From NCBI GenBank assembly GCA_027924585.1, contig BSBM01000600.1, forward strand, positions 16,568,501 through 16,632,500: a stretch of 64,000 nucleotides of DNA, written 5' to 3'. The translations under genes and the position numbers were made by a program. Source of the DNA: Larix kaempferi (lineage: Eukaryota; Streptophyta; Pinopsida; Pinales; Pinaceae). Below the pieces are notes generated by a model that saw only the letters and a list, made by a program, of their open reading frames with translations, ran no database searches and had not been told where the DNA came from. The stretch's first letter is position 1; each line of letters starts with the position of its first letter. This document shows positions 23,787 to 35,399 of the stretch, piece by piece.

Positions 23787-26276
23787 ATGTCTTACTATTA
23801 TGATGAATCCTATGAGTACAATTCTTATGAGGAATATGGAGATGCTTATGAGCAATATGAAGCAGAATGTGAATGGTATGATGAAGAGGTGCCATCATGC
23901 AACACTTCTTACAATTTTAGGAGAAATGAAGATTATTCTTATGAATTTAAATCTTATGAATATGAGTGTGTCACACCAACCAAGGATAATTATATGAATG
24001 AGTTACAAATATGGAGAGCAACATATAAAACCTTGCCCCAACAATATCAAAAATATCAAGAATATCTTGCTTTGAGCAAAAATACACAAAATGCCATGTC
24101 TTTTGAGTACTATGTTGAACATATTTTTTAAAATGGGCCCAAACATGAATATGTGGAGTTAGTAAATAAAGGTTTATGCCCTTCTTGTAAAGAACCTTGG
24201 AGAGAGTATCATATATGTGTGCGTGAAATGATGTCCTACTTGAGGAGAGATTTTGGGAATTCTTCAAAAAGAGATTCCAAAGATATTGATCCTAAGCAAA
24301 ACAAGGGGCAAAATGCATCAACTTGCTTGAAGGAGCAAAAGGAAGAGACATCACAAGAGCATGAAGAAGATTCTATTGAAAATATGGAAGATCATTCCGA
24401 GACACCTTCTAGGTTAGACATGAACCAAAGAGCATCTACTGATGGATGCTTAAACTATGAAGGAGTACCTACTGATGGGTGCTCACACCTCTATGTTGGT
24501 GACATAGAGATCACTTTTGAAATTGTTGCTGAAAGCTCAAGTTCCATTAAGCATGATAATGAAGACCTTGTAGCAGTTGAAGAAGAACCAAGATCAACTT
24601 CCCCATCACCACTTGAGCTTCATGAAGTTGGTCCAAGAAAAAATAAAGAAGATGAGGAGGTTCATTTGCAAGAGCCTCATTTTCTTTAAGGGTCCTTAAA
24701 TATGAATGGAAAGAAGATCCAAGAGTCGCTCAGCATTCTCCATGACACTCAAGCATTGGTGTCAAATTTTTGTTGGAGAGCTACTTCATTTGAGGAAACA
24801 TCCTTCCTTGAAGACATGGAGAAGATTCAAAGAGCAATGTGCCACATCAAAGGTAATTTCATGTCTTTGATTTTTGATAGAAACCATTTGTTTGAGCTTA
24901 ATGAATTTTTACATGATGCATACTTAAAGAATAATGAGGATAATCATAAGCTCACAATTCAAAATGAGCAACTTCTTGAAAAGTTGCAAGATACTTGTTT
25001 TTCCTCCTATGTTTCAGATTGTCAAATGGTAGATTGTTTGGAGGATTCTCATGACATAGTGGATCATGAGAAATGTGGAAATTTGAATGCTCTTGATGTG
25101 TTTGAAGATGAACTTGAAGATATCCAAACACTTGATGTGGTGGAAGAGGAACTTGAATTGTCTCTTGATGAAAGTTATGCAATTTTTAAAGAAGAGCATG
25201 ATTCCTCTACATTGGAACCAATCTATGACAAATGTTTCACACTTTTAAAGGAGCTGCATGATACTACCCATATATATCCTTCCCATGATGAAACTTCTGC
25301 ACTTTTTGATCATTTGGGTGAGTTAGTTCATTCTCCTACATCCTACAATTCCATGTTTTGTAGCATTAGTCTCAATGAAGTATGGGTGAAAGGGTTCTTT
25401 TTGATGGTGCCACATGAGGAGTATGGAACTCCTAGATTTACCTTTTATGATGACATGGTTGGAGCACATTCTTATTCACATTTGCAGCAGCATCATTTGT
25501 CACTTTATGATGATGCACATCTACATGGATGCACCTATGATATGCATTTGAGTCACTTGAAGACTCATGGTTTTTCTTGCTCAACACTTGGTTCATTTTA
25601 TGTTAGAGGAACTTCATCCAACACTTGGGTGAATAGATTTATGATTGGAGAAAATTTTGGTTGGAAGCCACATACTTGGTTATATATTTATGATTCTCAC
25701 ATTCATGGATGTATGGGTGAGACTTCTTTGAGTCATTTGAAGTCTCCTTGTTTTTTCTGCTCATTATTTGGTTCAGATTTTAGTGGAGATTCTTCATTCA
25801 CTTCTTGGATGAAACAATACATGGCTGAATATTTTGATGCATATCAAATCCTTTTGGAGCAGCATTATAGAACATGGGATCCTCACCTATGTCATTGGAG
25901 TAGATTTGATTGGTCACTTGAAGCTTGTATGCACTTGGAAAATGGTGGTCTACTTGCTTGGAGGTATAAGCACTTTCATGATTCTTTGATGAATCACCTC
26001 CTTGATGTACATTTTCATTATGTTGTTATGTACTTTGATGATATATATTTTGTACTCATGATGTTTGGAAGAATGCATACAAAAAAATGGGATCCAGGAA
26101 TCCTCTTATCTAATGGTGTGGGTTGGAAAGCACTCTTAATTGTTTGGGTACAATACAAGCAATGGAATCCTCGAATAATTTATATCTCATTGGTTTCAAT
26201 TTTTTTGGGGAAACAAGCAATATGGGAGATGGATTTCCCAGTTAATAAAGTGATTTTTATCAAAGTAGTGCAGTAG
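23787..26276 (+). pseudogene. 830-codon ORF of the LARD-like element, two in-frame stops, unknown protein
   Basis: Read from ATG 23787 (MSYYYDESYEYNSYEEYGD). One frame spans the interior and is broken only by TAA at 24129-24131 and TAA at 24687-24689; the last 524 codons from ATG 24702 are uninterrupted. The N-terminus is Tyr/Glu/Asp-rich. A Cys/His cluster CPSCKEPWREYHIC (about 24178) has spacing CX2CX7HXC, unlike a retroviral knuckle. An acidic Ser-rich linker and an acidic helical part (DVFEDELEDIQTLDVVEEEL) follow. Two 45-residue repeats lie about 60 residues apart (HLHGC...LSHLK...CS and HIHGC...LSHLK...CS, near residues 270 and 330 of the 524-codon part). No polymerase, protease or integrase motif. 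It occupies the gag position but matches no family I know. Confidence 0.75.
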
Positions 26277-26432
26277 CAAGCATGGTGGTTCCTCTCTAAA
26301 ATCTTCATGGAAACTCAAAGACTCAAGGTTGGGCAATTCAATGGCAACTTCAAAGAATTATACAGAAAGCAGGTTCTTCAACACCCATGTTTGAAATTGC
26401 TTCAGGACAAGCAATATTGGGAAGGGAAGATT

Positions 26433-28458
26433 TGTCATGTCCCAAATTTGTAATTGGGTCACAATGGCCTAATCACATTGGCCATATTAATTCGAGTTTG
26501 TCAAATTGATGTTAAGGGTCAAATAATTGCCAAAGAGGAAAATTACTAGTTTCCTAGGTTTGGAATGGAAGCTTTGGGATTTGGAATAAGGAGGATAATA
26601 AATGATGTTTAAACATTATAATGGCATAAATATTTAATAAAGGAGCTAAATAAATATATACAAGTTAAAATCAAAGTGGCATTTGATCATGAAGACACAT
26701 GGAGGAAGTGGGACCCACATATGGCTAGATTTCCCTAGTACACTTGGCATCATTCTCTCACCAATTGAATTCAAGGTGAATAGTAACATACTTGGGGGAG
26801 TTCAAAAGGTATTATTTATGGCATGACTCATCCAAGGTCGAAATATAGAGGAAGAGTAACTCCCATGGAAGAGGAAGAGGCAATTTGGAGCTAGTGAGAC
26901 ACTTGGGCTAGATTCCTTAGCTCTATGACAACAATGATGAATATGATATGACACCTATGACAAAAATCAGACCTGAAGGCTGACATATGACATATATGAC
27001 ATGTCAGGGATAAAAATAGCCTCTAAGAGGGAGCTCAAGGGAGTTAGGGAAGCTAAGATGCTTCCACATGTGATTTGGTGGAAGTGGGAGACTAGGAATT
27101 GTTGTACAAGTGGCGTTCTTTGGAATCTCTTCCCAACTTGAGTTGGCATGAGTCTCTTGGAAGGAATTCAAACCATAGAGGACATTAGAAGTTTATAAAT
27201 GTCAATAACAAATAATGAAACCAGATTTTGATCATTTGTAGAATTTGCAATTGCATTTGTGAAGAGGGAGAGCTAGTGGATGACTACTTTCTTGCCTTAG
27301 CCAATTTCGAGGGTGAAAGATTCCCATCCAAGTTGGTAATTGGAAAGGCCATTCAGAACTTTCATTTGGAGCTTTAATGGAGTCTTTATTTGCAGGTGTA
27401 AGCTACAGGGAATCTCATGGTTTCTTCTATTGCAGCTCACTCCTTCAACCATTTCCAGTTTTGATGGCATATTCTTGATCCTTGAGGGAGGGCATTTTTG
27501 GTGATATATTGTACTATTTGGGGGAGATTCTAATGCCCAATTTATTTTGTAATATAAATTAAATAATTTGTTCTTAATCTCCAGAAATTTTCAGGTCTAA
27601 ATTCCAATTAGAAATGTGTAAATCTCATTTTTAATGAAAGAACAATGTCATTTCCCCACTACCTTGTTGTGAACCAATGTAATGTTGATGGATTCGAATG
27701 GATAAGTAGAATATTGATGGTTTATTAATGAATGGAATTTTATTGATGGATTATACAAGTTTTATTTTCATTACTTAAGCATTCGAATTCATTTTACTCA
27801 GTTTATTTACATTTGGAGAAGATTTGGTGCCATTTCCCCAAGGGTCGAATTAGTGATTTTTTTTGCTGTTTGGGAGAAGGTTAGAACATACTTAATAACT
27901 GATTAATGGTGCACATGAGACATAAATAATGTTCCTTATACATCCCCTACCTTTTTTATGAATTTCGAGTGGGTTTGGAGGCATTTGGAGAGCCATTTTC
28001 AGAACTTACACTGGGGGGATTTGAACCTCAAATTGCTAGTTAAATTCCATAATTTGTCCAAAATATTAAAAAAGTTTTCAGAAGTATTTTGATGGTCATA
28101 AATCATAATTGAACATAATAATCAAGTACAAATATCATTCATACACCTTCCTTGAATATTTGAAGGCATTTGGAGCCAACTGGAGTCCTAGAGACCAATA
28201 TTAGTCAAAGGGAAATTACTAGTAAAGTTCCCTACATTGGCCAAAATTGAAAGAGAATTTGTAGAAGTATTTTAAAGGTCCAAACGCATCCCTGAAACAC
28301 ATATTTATGTTCTAAAATAATCCATATACCTTCTCAGATTATTTGGGAGCAATTGGAGCAATTTGGTGACCTAGAGATCAAAACTAGTCAAAGGTCGAAC
28401 TAGGGAAAAAAATTGGAAAATTGTCATTTTAATAAAATTCCTAACAAGGGTCATTACA
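26433..28458 (+). repeat. 3' LTR (2 kb) of the LARD-like element
   Basis: Copy of 21694-23720, preceded by a purine tract and followed by AAATC, where the outer gypsy gag frame resumes. Confidence 0.92.
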
Positions 28459-29300
28459 AAATCCGAGTCACAGTACATCAAAAAATTAAAGGATATTAGA
28501 CAATTGGTGAATATAAGTCTGGGACTTTTATCAAAGGTTCAAGGTGCTATGGACAAGATGATATTCCAAATCCCATATGAGAAGAATAAGGAGTGGTTTA
28601 TTGTAGGACTATTACCACATATATGAAACCCCTTAACACAATAGAAGATTACTTCATATTCATACACACTAGAATTTTCCTTGAATCTAGAAGAATCCCC
28701 TATAGGATATAATGACGCAGGGATGGATCAATTTTAGTCGCAACTAGTTGCACTGATGATTCAATTGCAAGAGATTGAAAAATTGAAGGGAAAGCACGAA
28801 GTGATATGGCATACAACATATAGAAAGGAAGGCCACCATAAGAACGAGTGTCCATCTTATAGAGAATATTTGGCTATGAGATCTCCAAATCCTTTTCCCA
28901 TGGGAGCAGGGGTATGGTGTGATATATGTATAAGGAATCATCCCCCTTCTACTTGTCTCTTGGTACAGAAGTATGTGAGTACTCCCAGAATTTTGTTTTG
29001 CAATTTTTGTAAATATGTGGGGCATGACGAGAAGGATTTTCACACAGTAAACCCCATGAGATAGCACACTTTAAATGCATACATTGTCCAAGGGGAAGCT
29101 GGAGTGGAAGGTGTGACACAAAAAAATAATGCTCCTCAAGGAGGATGAGGAGGATTTTATAGGGGTATAGTACCCATTATCTCTTGCAATTGTGGAACAC
29201 AGGGACAATTTGCGTGGGATTATCAGAACCAATGTACAACCTGCACATACTGTAGACAGTCGGACCATGTGGAAAAATATTGACCACTACTAGTCGTGAA
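28459..29300 (+). pseudogene. outer gypsy gag C-terminal half with several zinc-finger-like motifs
   Basis: Continues the gag begun before 21694 (SESQYIKKLKDIRQLVN). From about 28756 an open stretch of 102 codons has serial Cys/His clusters: EGHHKNEC (first Cys lost), CDICIRNHPPSTC (28918), CNFCKYVGHDEKDF (28999). A further group near 29187-29280 reads CNCGTQGQFAWDY and CTYCRQSDHVEKY. Several expected Cys or His are replaced, in keeping with decay. Four or more knuckle-like units in a row is more than usual for plant gypsy gag. Confidence 0.65.
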
Positions 29301-29859
29301 ATGGCAATATAGGAGAAACCAGAATTGAAATCAGAATCATAACCAAAACCACTACCATAAACAAAATTAAAATCAAAATCAGAACCAGAATGTGTAGATG
29401 ATTGTAGCAGAAGAGTGTGATGACCAACCCAATATCATAGAATTTACACATGGAGGATCTAGAAAAGGAACTGATGCGACCGATCCAAGGAATCATACTG
29501 AAAAATGGGTCAGATAAGTTGTGAATCCCCACCCGATGTTTGATATCGGAAGGGAGAAGGACACATACTATAAATCAAGGAGGGAGTTGATAGAAACAAG
29601 TTGTGGAGCATCAATGTCGCAACTGCCTTTGTATGATAGACTGCTTGTAAATGGCATGCCTTAGGTCTATGATTATTCAATTCTAGAAATTCCAGTTGAG
29701 AAGACAGGTACACTGAAAATATTCTTAAATAACTGTTTGGAACTTATAAAGGATAAGACTGCATTAAGTATGCTACATAGGCTAATCAATCGGTGTGTGC
29801 AAGAGAAGAATATCCTGATCATACAATGAACAGTCAATTGGGTGTAGCATAAGAGGAAG

Positions 29860-30240
29860 ATGAATAGGGAATTTAGGATTAGTGTGCAAGTTAGGGACCA
29901 TTACAGGGACTTAATCATTTTATATATGGGATTCGATGTGAATGTTCCCCCGAAGCAGACATAGGAATTGATGGGGAAACCCAAGTTAATCTAGTCACCT
30001 ATTTAGCTGAGACTGGTGAATCAACACAAAATTGTTCCCATCAGAAGGTTGATAGAAGTGCCAGTTGATATTGATGGAGTGCGTAGTACAACATACTTCA
30101 AATTTATTGAGATAGTGGATGATAGTAAGTTGTATACAACATTTCTTGGCACCGATTGGGAATTCACAAACCAATATATCATTGATATGAAGAAGAGGTA
30201 GATGATCTTTGAAGGAAAAATAAGGGTTATTGTGCCACTA
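29860..30240 (+). pseudogene. outer gypsy aspartic protease, catalytic Asp lost
   Basis: The translation ILYMGFDVNVPPKQT lies where this family has L-D-x-G-S-x-V-N-V, so the catalytic Asp codon has become TAT (Tyr). It is followed by ELMGKPKLI, NQHKIVPIRRLIEVPVDIDG, TTFLGTDWEF and MIFEGKIRVIVPLDP, which are typical of plant gypsy proteases of this group. Stops replace Trp and Gln codons (TAG for TGG and CAG). Confidence 0.65.
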
Positions 30241-30449
30241 GATCCTACAAAAGGAAGGAGATATGTGTAACTAGTTAGAAACGAAGAATTGAATAACTTC
30301 TACAATGTGACCATGTAGATGAATGATTACGCCAATCCTAATTCTGATGATGTACTTAGATGGCGTAGTTTCAAATCGTGCGCGTCGGACTCAGAAGAAG
30401 CCTTTGAAGACTAGCATCAAAGGATGCATGAAGTATCTACAAGGAGATG

Positions 30450-30710
30450 TGCACACCTCACCTCTGCATTGCAGTGGATTAGAAAAAAACTATGTGATCC
30501 CCCAAGGTATGATGGAATTACTAAGGTATATTCTTTTATAAAAGTAATTGAACTACATATACTAGAGAAAAAAATATTTTTTGGCATTAGATGTCGTGCT
30601 AAAGGTGACCCTTTCAAGATGGTGGGATACTCATAAGGGGAAAATGACTGATTGGTTGTAGTGCAGAATATTGCTACAAGTCAGGTTCATGATTTAGTAT
30701 AATGCACAAA
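30450..30710 (+). pseudogene. second capsid-like segment between protease and reverse transcriptase
   Basis: Frames give LCDPPRYDGITKVYSFIK and, one frame over, ALDVVLKVTLSRWWDTHKGK then MTDWL-stop-CRILLQVRF. The spacing PPxYDG...RWW..H...W..C..LL..RF resembles the retrotransposon gag (capsid) core. I recall related plant gypsy elements with such a segment after protease, so it may be normal for the lineage. Function unknown. Confidence 0.45.
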
Positions 30711-31189
30711 AGTATATAGGGCAGAACATTTCGGCAGATCATATTACGCTGTGCAATGTGATATGGATTTCAATGACAAAGAAGGAATGTACACATTTAT
30801 TTGTGCATACTCTGGACACCATTATGAGGAATCAGTACACATAACTAGAAGTAATAAGATGCACCTCAGAATGGGAGGAGATGATTCAACAAAAAATCAA
30901 GATAACATTTAGTTTTGAAGATGAGGCCCCATCAGTGGACATATTATTGCAGACTACCAAGAAAAATATTTTTCCACTAGAAGACGCAATAGGAACCATA
31001 CCCATATGTAGTGTACATAAGTCATCTGCAACTATTGAGGAGATTTTGAAATTCTATAAAGTTGTTGACGAAGACCGGGAGGATGACAACCCAATAAATG
31101 TGTGCATACTAGAGAGCGAGGGAGAGTGAACAATAGAAGGGCCATAGCTCGGATCTGCTAATTATGCGAATCCATTGAAGACGTGCAAA

Positions 31190-32911
31190 GTGAATGTTGG
31201 GATGGAGGGGAATCCCAAGTTTGCAAATATTGGAGATAATTGGAATGATGAAACGATAAAAAATATTGTTGATTTATTGTGCGAATATTAGGATCTGTTT
31301 CCCACTAAAATTTCAAAAATTAAGGAGATTGTTGGTGAGTTGGGAGAGATGAAGATACCTTTGAATCCTAATGCTAAACCACCGAAGCAGAGACCATACT
31401 TCCTGAACTCGGTATACAAGGAGAAATTCAACATTGAGATAGACAGGATGTTAGAATCTATGATTATAGAACTTGTTGAAGAATAAGAATGGATTAGTCC
31501 AATGGTGGTCCAAGATAAGAATACTGGAGGAATAATTATTTATGTGGATCTACACAACCTAAATGATTCTTGTTTTCATGATGTGTTCCCTACTCCATTC
31601 ACATATTAAGTGATGGAGAACATAGGAGGACAAGAACCATATTCATTCATGCACAGATTCTCGGGATACAACCAGATAGAGATTGCAAAGGAAGATAAGT
31701 ACAAGACGACCTTTGAAAAAAAGTGGGGATGTTGCAGATACAATATGATTCCTTTTGGTTTGAAGAATGTGGTAGTAATATTTTCTTGAGTGGTTGTCAC
31801 AACATTTAAATAATTTATTCATAAATATTTAGAATTATATCTCAATGATTGGATAATGTTTAGTCTATTGAAGAACCATATTGAAGTTTTGCACTTGATG
31901 TTGGATAGATGCAGATCGTTCTAGATCTCTTTGAATTTTAAGAAGTGCATTTTTTGAGCACCATTTGGTATTCTATTGGTACATGTGTTTTGTAGGCAAT
32001 GATTGTTGGTGGATCTTGAGAAGATAGTTGCGATTGTTGATTTACCACTCCCTACTTGAGTGTGACAATTGCACGCTACATTGGGGAAGATAAGATACTA
32101 CTAGAATTTTATTAAGGTGTATGCACAGATTGTATCCCCACCATAAAATATGTTGAAGAAGTATGTCAAGTTCCAATGGAGTGAAGAGTTTCAACATAGC
32201 TTGGATTTATTGAAACAGAAACTAGTCATTACGCCCATTTTGGTATTTCTAGACTGGAAGAAAGAATTTCATGTACATGTGGATGCATCATATGTGGAAT
32301 TAGGCGCAGAGCTATCTTAGTCAGGGAAGGATACTTGGATCATCCTATTGCATTTTATAGTAGGAAGCTGTCAATGAGTGAGCAAAACTAGACCATGACA
32401 GAGCGCGAAGGATTGGGAATGGTGTATGCGCTAGATAAGTTCAGGAATTATTTGATGGGATCACGGTTCAATATGTACATCGATCATTATGTGTTGAGAT
32501 ACCAAGTAAACAAGTCAATGTTGGGGTGGAATATATGCAGTTGGTTACTGTTATTTCAGGAATATAATTTTGAAGTTGTGATGAAACTAGGTAAGTTGAA
32601 TTAAGGACCTAATCATCTGTCATGAAAAACATTAGGGGAAGATGCATGAAACATAGACAACAGTTTTCCATATGCACGCCTATTTTCAATCCATATGGTT
32701 GATCATTACTTATTATATATTGCATAGTTCTTGAGTACTAGAGTAGTTCCACTTGAGTATATAGTTGTGTAGAAGAAGTAGCTAGTAGTCAAGGTAGCAA
32801 ACTACTAGTTGATGGCATGAAATTTGTACAAGTTGGGTGCATACGAAATATGCGACGATGTGTCTTAGAACATGAGAGGCCTATGATATTGAAATATTCC
32901 CATGGAGTATT
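31190..32911 (+). pseudogene. outer gypsy reverse transcriptase and RNase H, heavily mutated
   Basis: Reverse transcriptase words are recognisable: NAKPPKQRPYFLN, EWISPMVVQDKNTG, YVDLHNLND, YKTTFEKKWGCCRYNMIPFG and LYLNDW (about 31838), a degraded Y-x-D-D box. RNase H follows with FHVHVDASYVELGAELS (about 32266) and TEREGLGMVYALDKFRNYL with MYIDHYVLRY (32395-32510). Many stops and at least two frame changes. The frame stops abruptly at 32911 (HGVF), where a copia relic is inserted, and resumes at 34340 with GGHY. Confidence 0.8.
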
Positions 32912-33248
32912 TGTAAGTTTTAAGCATATGCATAGAAGCAAAGAATACATATTCTTTTAATCAAAACAAAGATTACACCACACAATTCACACATAATACA
33001 CAACGATTTACCATGAAAACCCTTAACTGGGAAAACCAACAAAACTTAGAGTCACACCTCTTATTTTCTCATATTGATTATTAACCAATCACAATACAAA
33101 TATAGGTATTCCGCAGCATCCAAAAACCTAATTTGTTAACCTCAATTAGAAAATAGACTCCAATCCCTTAACCAGGATTAAATTACATATTTTTAGAAAG
33201 AACCACCCCCCACATACACATGCAAAGAATATACCACATACCCAACAT
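32912..33248 (-). repeat. LTR of the copia relic
   Basis: 337 bp, on the minus strand TGTTGGGTATG...ACTTACA. It shares layout and phrases (AACCCTTAAC, TTCTGCAGCATC-type) with the LTR at 49202-49555 but is clearly diverged. Confidence 0.8.
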
Positions 33249-33476
33249 TCTCCCACTTGTTTTTTTCTTTGCATACATGGGGGAACAATACTTTATTGGA
33301 TCAACAATATAGGGCACGAATACCCATTGTTCCTTTACACCAAGATAACTTCTCAGTGCTCATAGATTTTGTCAATGAATCTACAACATTCTTCAAAGTG
33401 TCAACTTTCTCTGGTAACACTCTCTTGCTTTCAACCATGTCTCTTACAAAGTGATATTGCACATCAATATGCTTCA

Positions 33477-33577
33477 TTCTTGAGTGATAACAAGGGTTCT
33501 TTACCAAGAAGAGTGCAATCTTCAAACCCAATATCTAAACACAATTCTTGGTAAAGAACCCTTGTTATCACTCAAGA
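33477..33577. repeat. small palindrome in the copia mosaic
   Basis: Two inverted 33-35-bp arms, CTTGAGTGATAACAAGGG... at 33477-33509 and its complement at 33544-33577, enclose about 35 bp. Further direct copies of the second arm occur near 33680-33715 and 33850-33885, and an inverted one near 34108-34143. Confidence 0.75.
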
Positions 33578-33893
33578 TTATAGCCTTACAACTTGTTCTT
33601 CAAACCCAATGTCTGAACACAATTCTTTGAATATAGCCTTACAACTTGTTATTCAAACCCAATGTATGAGCATAATTCTTGGTAAAGAACCCTTGTTATC
33701 ACTCAAGAATATAGCCAGCCATCATTAGGTGTGCGGTAAAAGGCACACACCGCCACACACACATACAAATAATATAACACATACCCAAGTATGCCTTACA
33801 ATATAGACTTACAACTTGTTATTCAAACCCAATGTCTAAACACAACTCTTGGTAAAGAACCCTTGTTATCACTCAAGAATATAGCCTTACAAT

Positions 33894-34354
33894 TAGTGGC
33901 CTCCCATAAATCATGTTGGGTATGTGTTATATTAGTTGTATGTGTGTGTGGCGGTGTGTGCCTTTTACCGCACACCTGACGATCCCCTCACCTAATGGCA
34001 CTATCAACTACATAAGCTTAATACATGTCATCCACTCATGCAAGTAAAAAGGTTGTATGGTTCAAGAGATTGTGTTCAGACATTGTTTTTGAATAACAAG
34101 TTGTAAGGGTATATTCTTGAGTGATAACAAGGGTTCTTTACCAGGAGTGCAATCTTCAAACCCAATGTCTCAACACAATCTCTTGAACCATACAACCTCT
34201 TTACTTGCATGAGTGGATGACATGTATTAAGCTTCTATAGTTGATAGTGCTACTAGGTGAGGGGATTGTCAGGTGTGCAGTAAAAGGCACACACTGCCAC
34301 ACACAGATACAAATAATATAACACATACCCAACATGATTTGTGGGAGGCCACTA
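33894..34354. repeat. large palindrome spanning the relic end and host integrase sequence
   Basis: Arms 33894-34092 and 34156-34354 are inverted copies of about 199 bp around a 63-bp spacer. The outermost bases of the right arm (TTTGTGGGAGGCCACTA, 34338-34354) are genuine host gypsy integrase sequence. The left arm contains their inverted copy (TAGTGGCCTCCCATAAA). The inverted duplication therefore arose after insertion. Confidence 0.82.
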
Positions 34355-35399
34355 CACAGGGAAAGTGACATCACAGAATATTATTCATGCAATATTGTGG
34401 TGGCCTACTCTACATAAAGATGCTAAGGAATTATGTCAAACCTGTGATGTCTATCAGAGTGTTGGAAAGCCCTCAAAGAGAGATGAGATTCCATTGATGC
34501 CGCAAGTAACACTACATGTGTTTGAAAAATGGGAAGTATATTTTGTTGGGACAATTAATCCACCCACAAAGCGGTCGGGATCAAGGTACATAATTACAAT
34601 GACATATTATTTGACTAGATGGGATAAAGAAAAACTTGTCAACGATCGCAGATCGCAAACATCTGTGTAGTTGTTTTTTGAAAACGTGGTTACAAGGTTT
34701 GAATGTCTAAGAATTTTGATGAGTGATCAGGGGACCCATTTCTTGAATAAGGAAATTTCCTCTTTGACAGAGGAGTTCCATATTTATCACCAGAAGAGCA
34801 TCTTGTATCACCCTCAAGAAAATGGAACAATGGAAGCATTTAAAAAAATCTTGGAGAATGCACTAACAAATATTTGCAACGTAAATTGCGATGACTAGGA
34901 CTTGAGGATCTTTGTAGTATTGTGGGAATATGGGAAAACATGCAAGACGTTGACAGGATAGACACCATTCAGGTCAGTGTATGGAAAAAAGGAAGTCATG
35001 CCTATGAAGTTCATTGTGCTGATTTTGTGTGTTGCAGTGTTAACAGACCTCACATACTGTGGTGCAGTAGACAGGAGATTTTCAGAACTAATGGAATTGG
35101 AATAAGACAGGTTCGTCGCAATATTTCATCAACAGGTTAAGAAAGTGCGCGAAAAGTCCTAGCATGATAGACACATCAAGCATAAGTATTTCAAGACTAT
35201 AGACATCAATTTGATGGATGACAACAAGTTTTTGAATAACCTAGGTATGTTCAAAATGGATTGGTTGGGTCCTTATGTCATAAAATTTGTCACAGAGGCT
35301 AGGGATGTTCAACTGGAGAAACTGAATGGGGAACACCTAGAAGGATTTGTTAATGGGAGTCGACTAAAATCATATAGGGATAGTGATCCTCCTACATAA
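34335..35399 (+). pseudogene. outer gypsy integrase
   Basis: Begins with the HHCC zinc region (GGHYTGKVTSQNIIHAILWW...CQTCDVYQ), then [45 protein letters not shown] with the second catalytic Asp kept, and [20 protein letters not shown]. The C-terminal part has KFLNNLGMFKMDWLGPYVIK and LEKLNGEHLEGFVNGSRLK, ending near 35399. Expected VDFVGP is VYFVGT, so the first catalytic Asp is Tyr. Stops and frame changes occur near 34630 and 34898. The C-terminal module is of the GPY/F kind (GPYVIK). Confidence 0.8.

Larger units (their letters stand above)
21694..28458 (+). mobile_element. non-autonomous LTR retrotransposon with 2-kb LTRs and one long ORF (LARD-like)
   Basis: Direct repeats 21694-23720 and 26433-28458 (TGTCATG...CATTACA) are about 2,027 and 2,026 bp and about 94% alike over the part I compared. 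The primer site TGGTATCAGAGCATGG (23722-23737) is an intact initiator-Met type. The purine tract GGGAAGGGAAG precedes the 3' LTR. Target copies are AAATA (21689-21693) and AAATC (28459-28463); the host gag needs AAATC, so the left copy mutated. The 2.7-kb interior has a single reading frame of about 830 codons without reverse transcriptase, integrase or protease motifs. It lies inside the outer gypsy gag gene. Confidence 0.92.
32912..34334 (-). mobile_element. rearranged copia relic inserted in the outer gypsy integrase region
   Basis: On the minus strand the left boundary is a complete 3' LTR (33248 to 32912, TGTTGGGTATG...CTTACA), preceded by a purine tract and the last copia RNase H residues (NPCYHSRMKHIDVQYHFV, about 33490-33430). 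Everything else of the element is missing. In its place, 33480-34334 is a mosaic of short copies of the LTR start and of the AAGAACCCTTGTTATCACTC segment in both orientations. The right boundary is another LTR start (CATACCCAACA). Host flanks GTATT and TGATT may be a mutated target duplication. The family is related to the copia at 49202-54227 but distinct. Confidence 0.78.
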
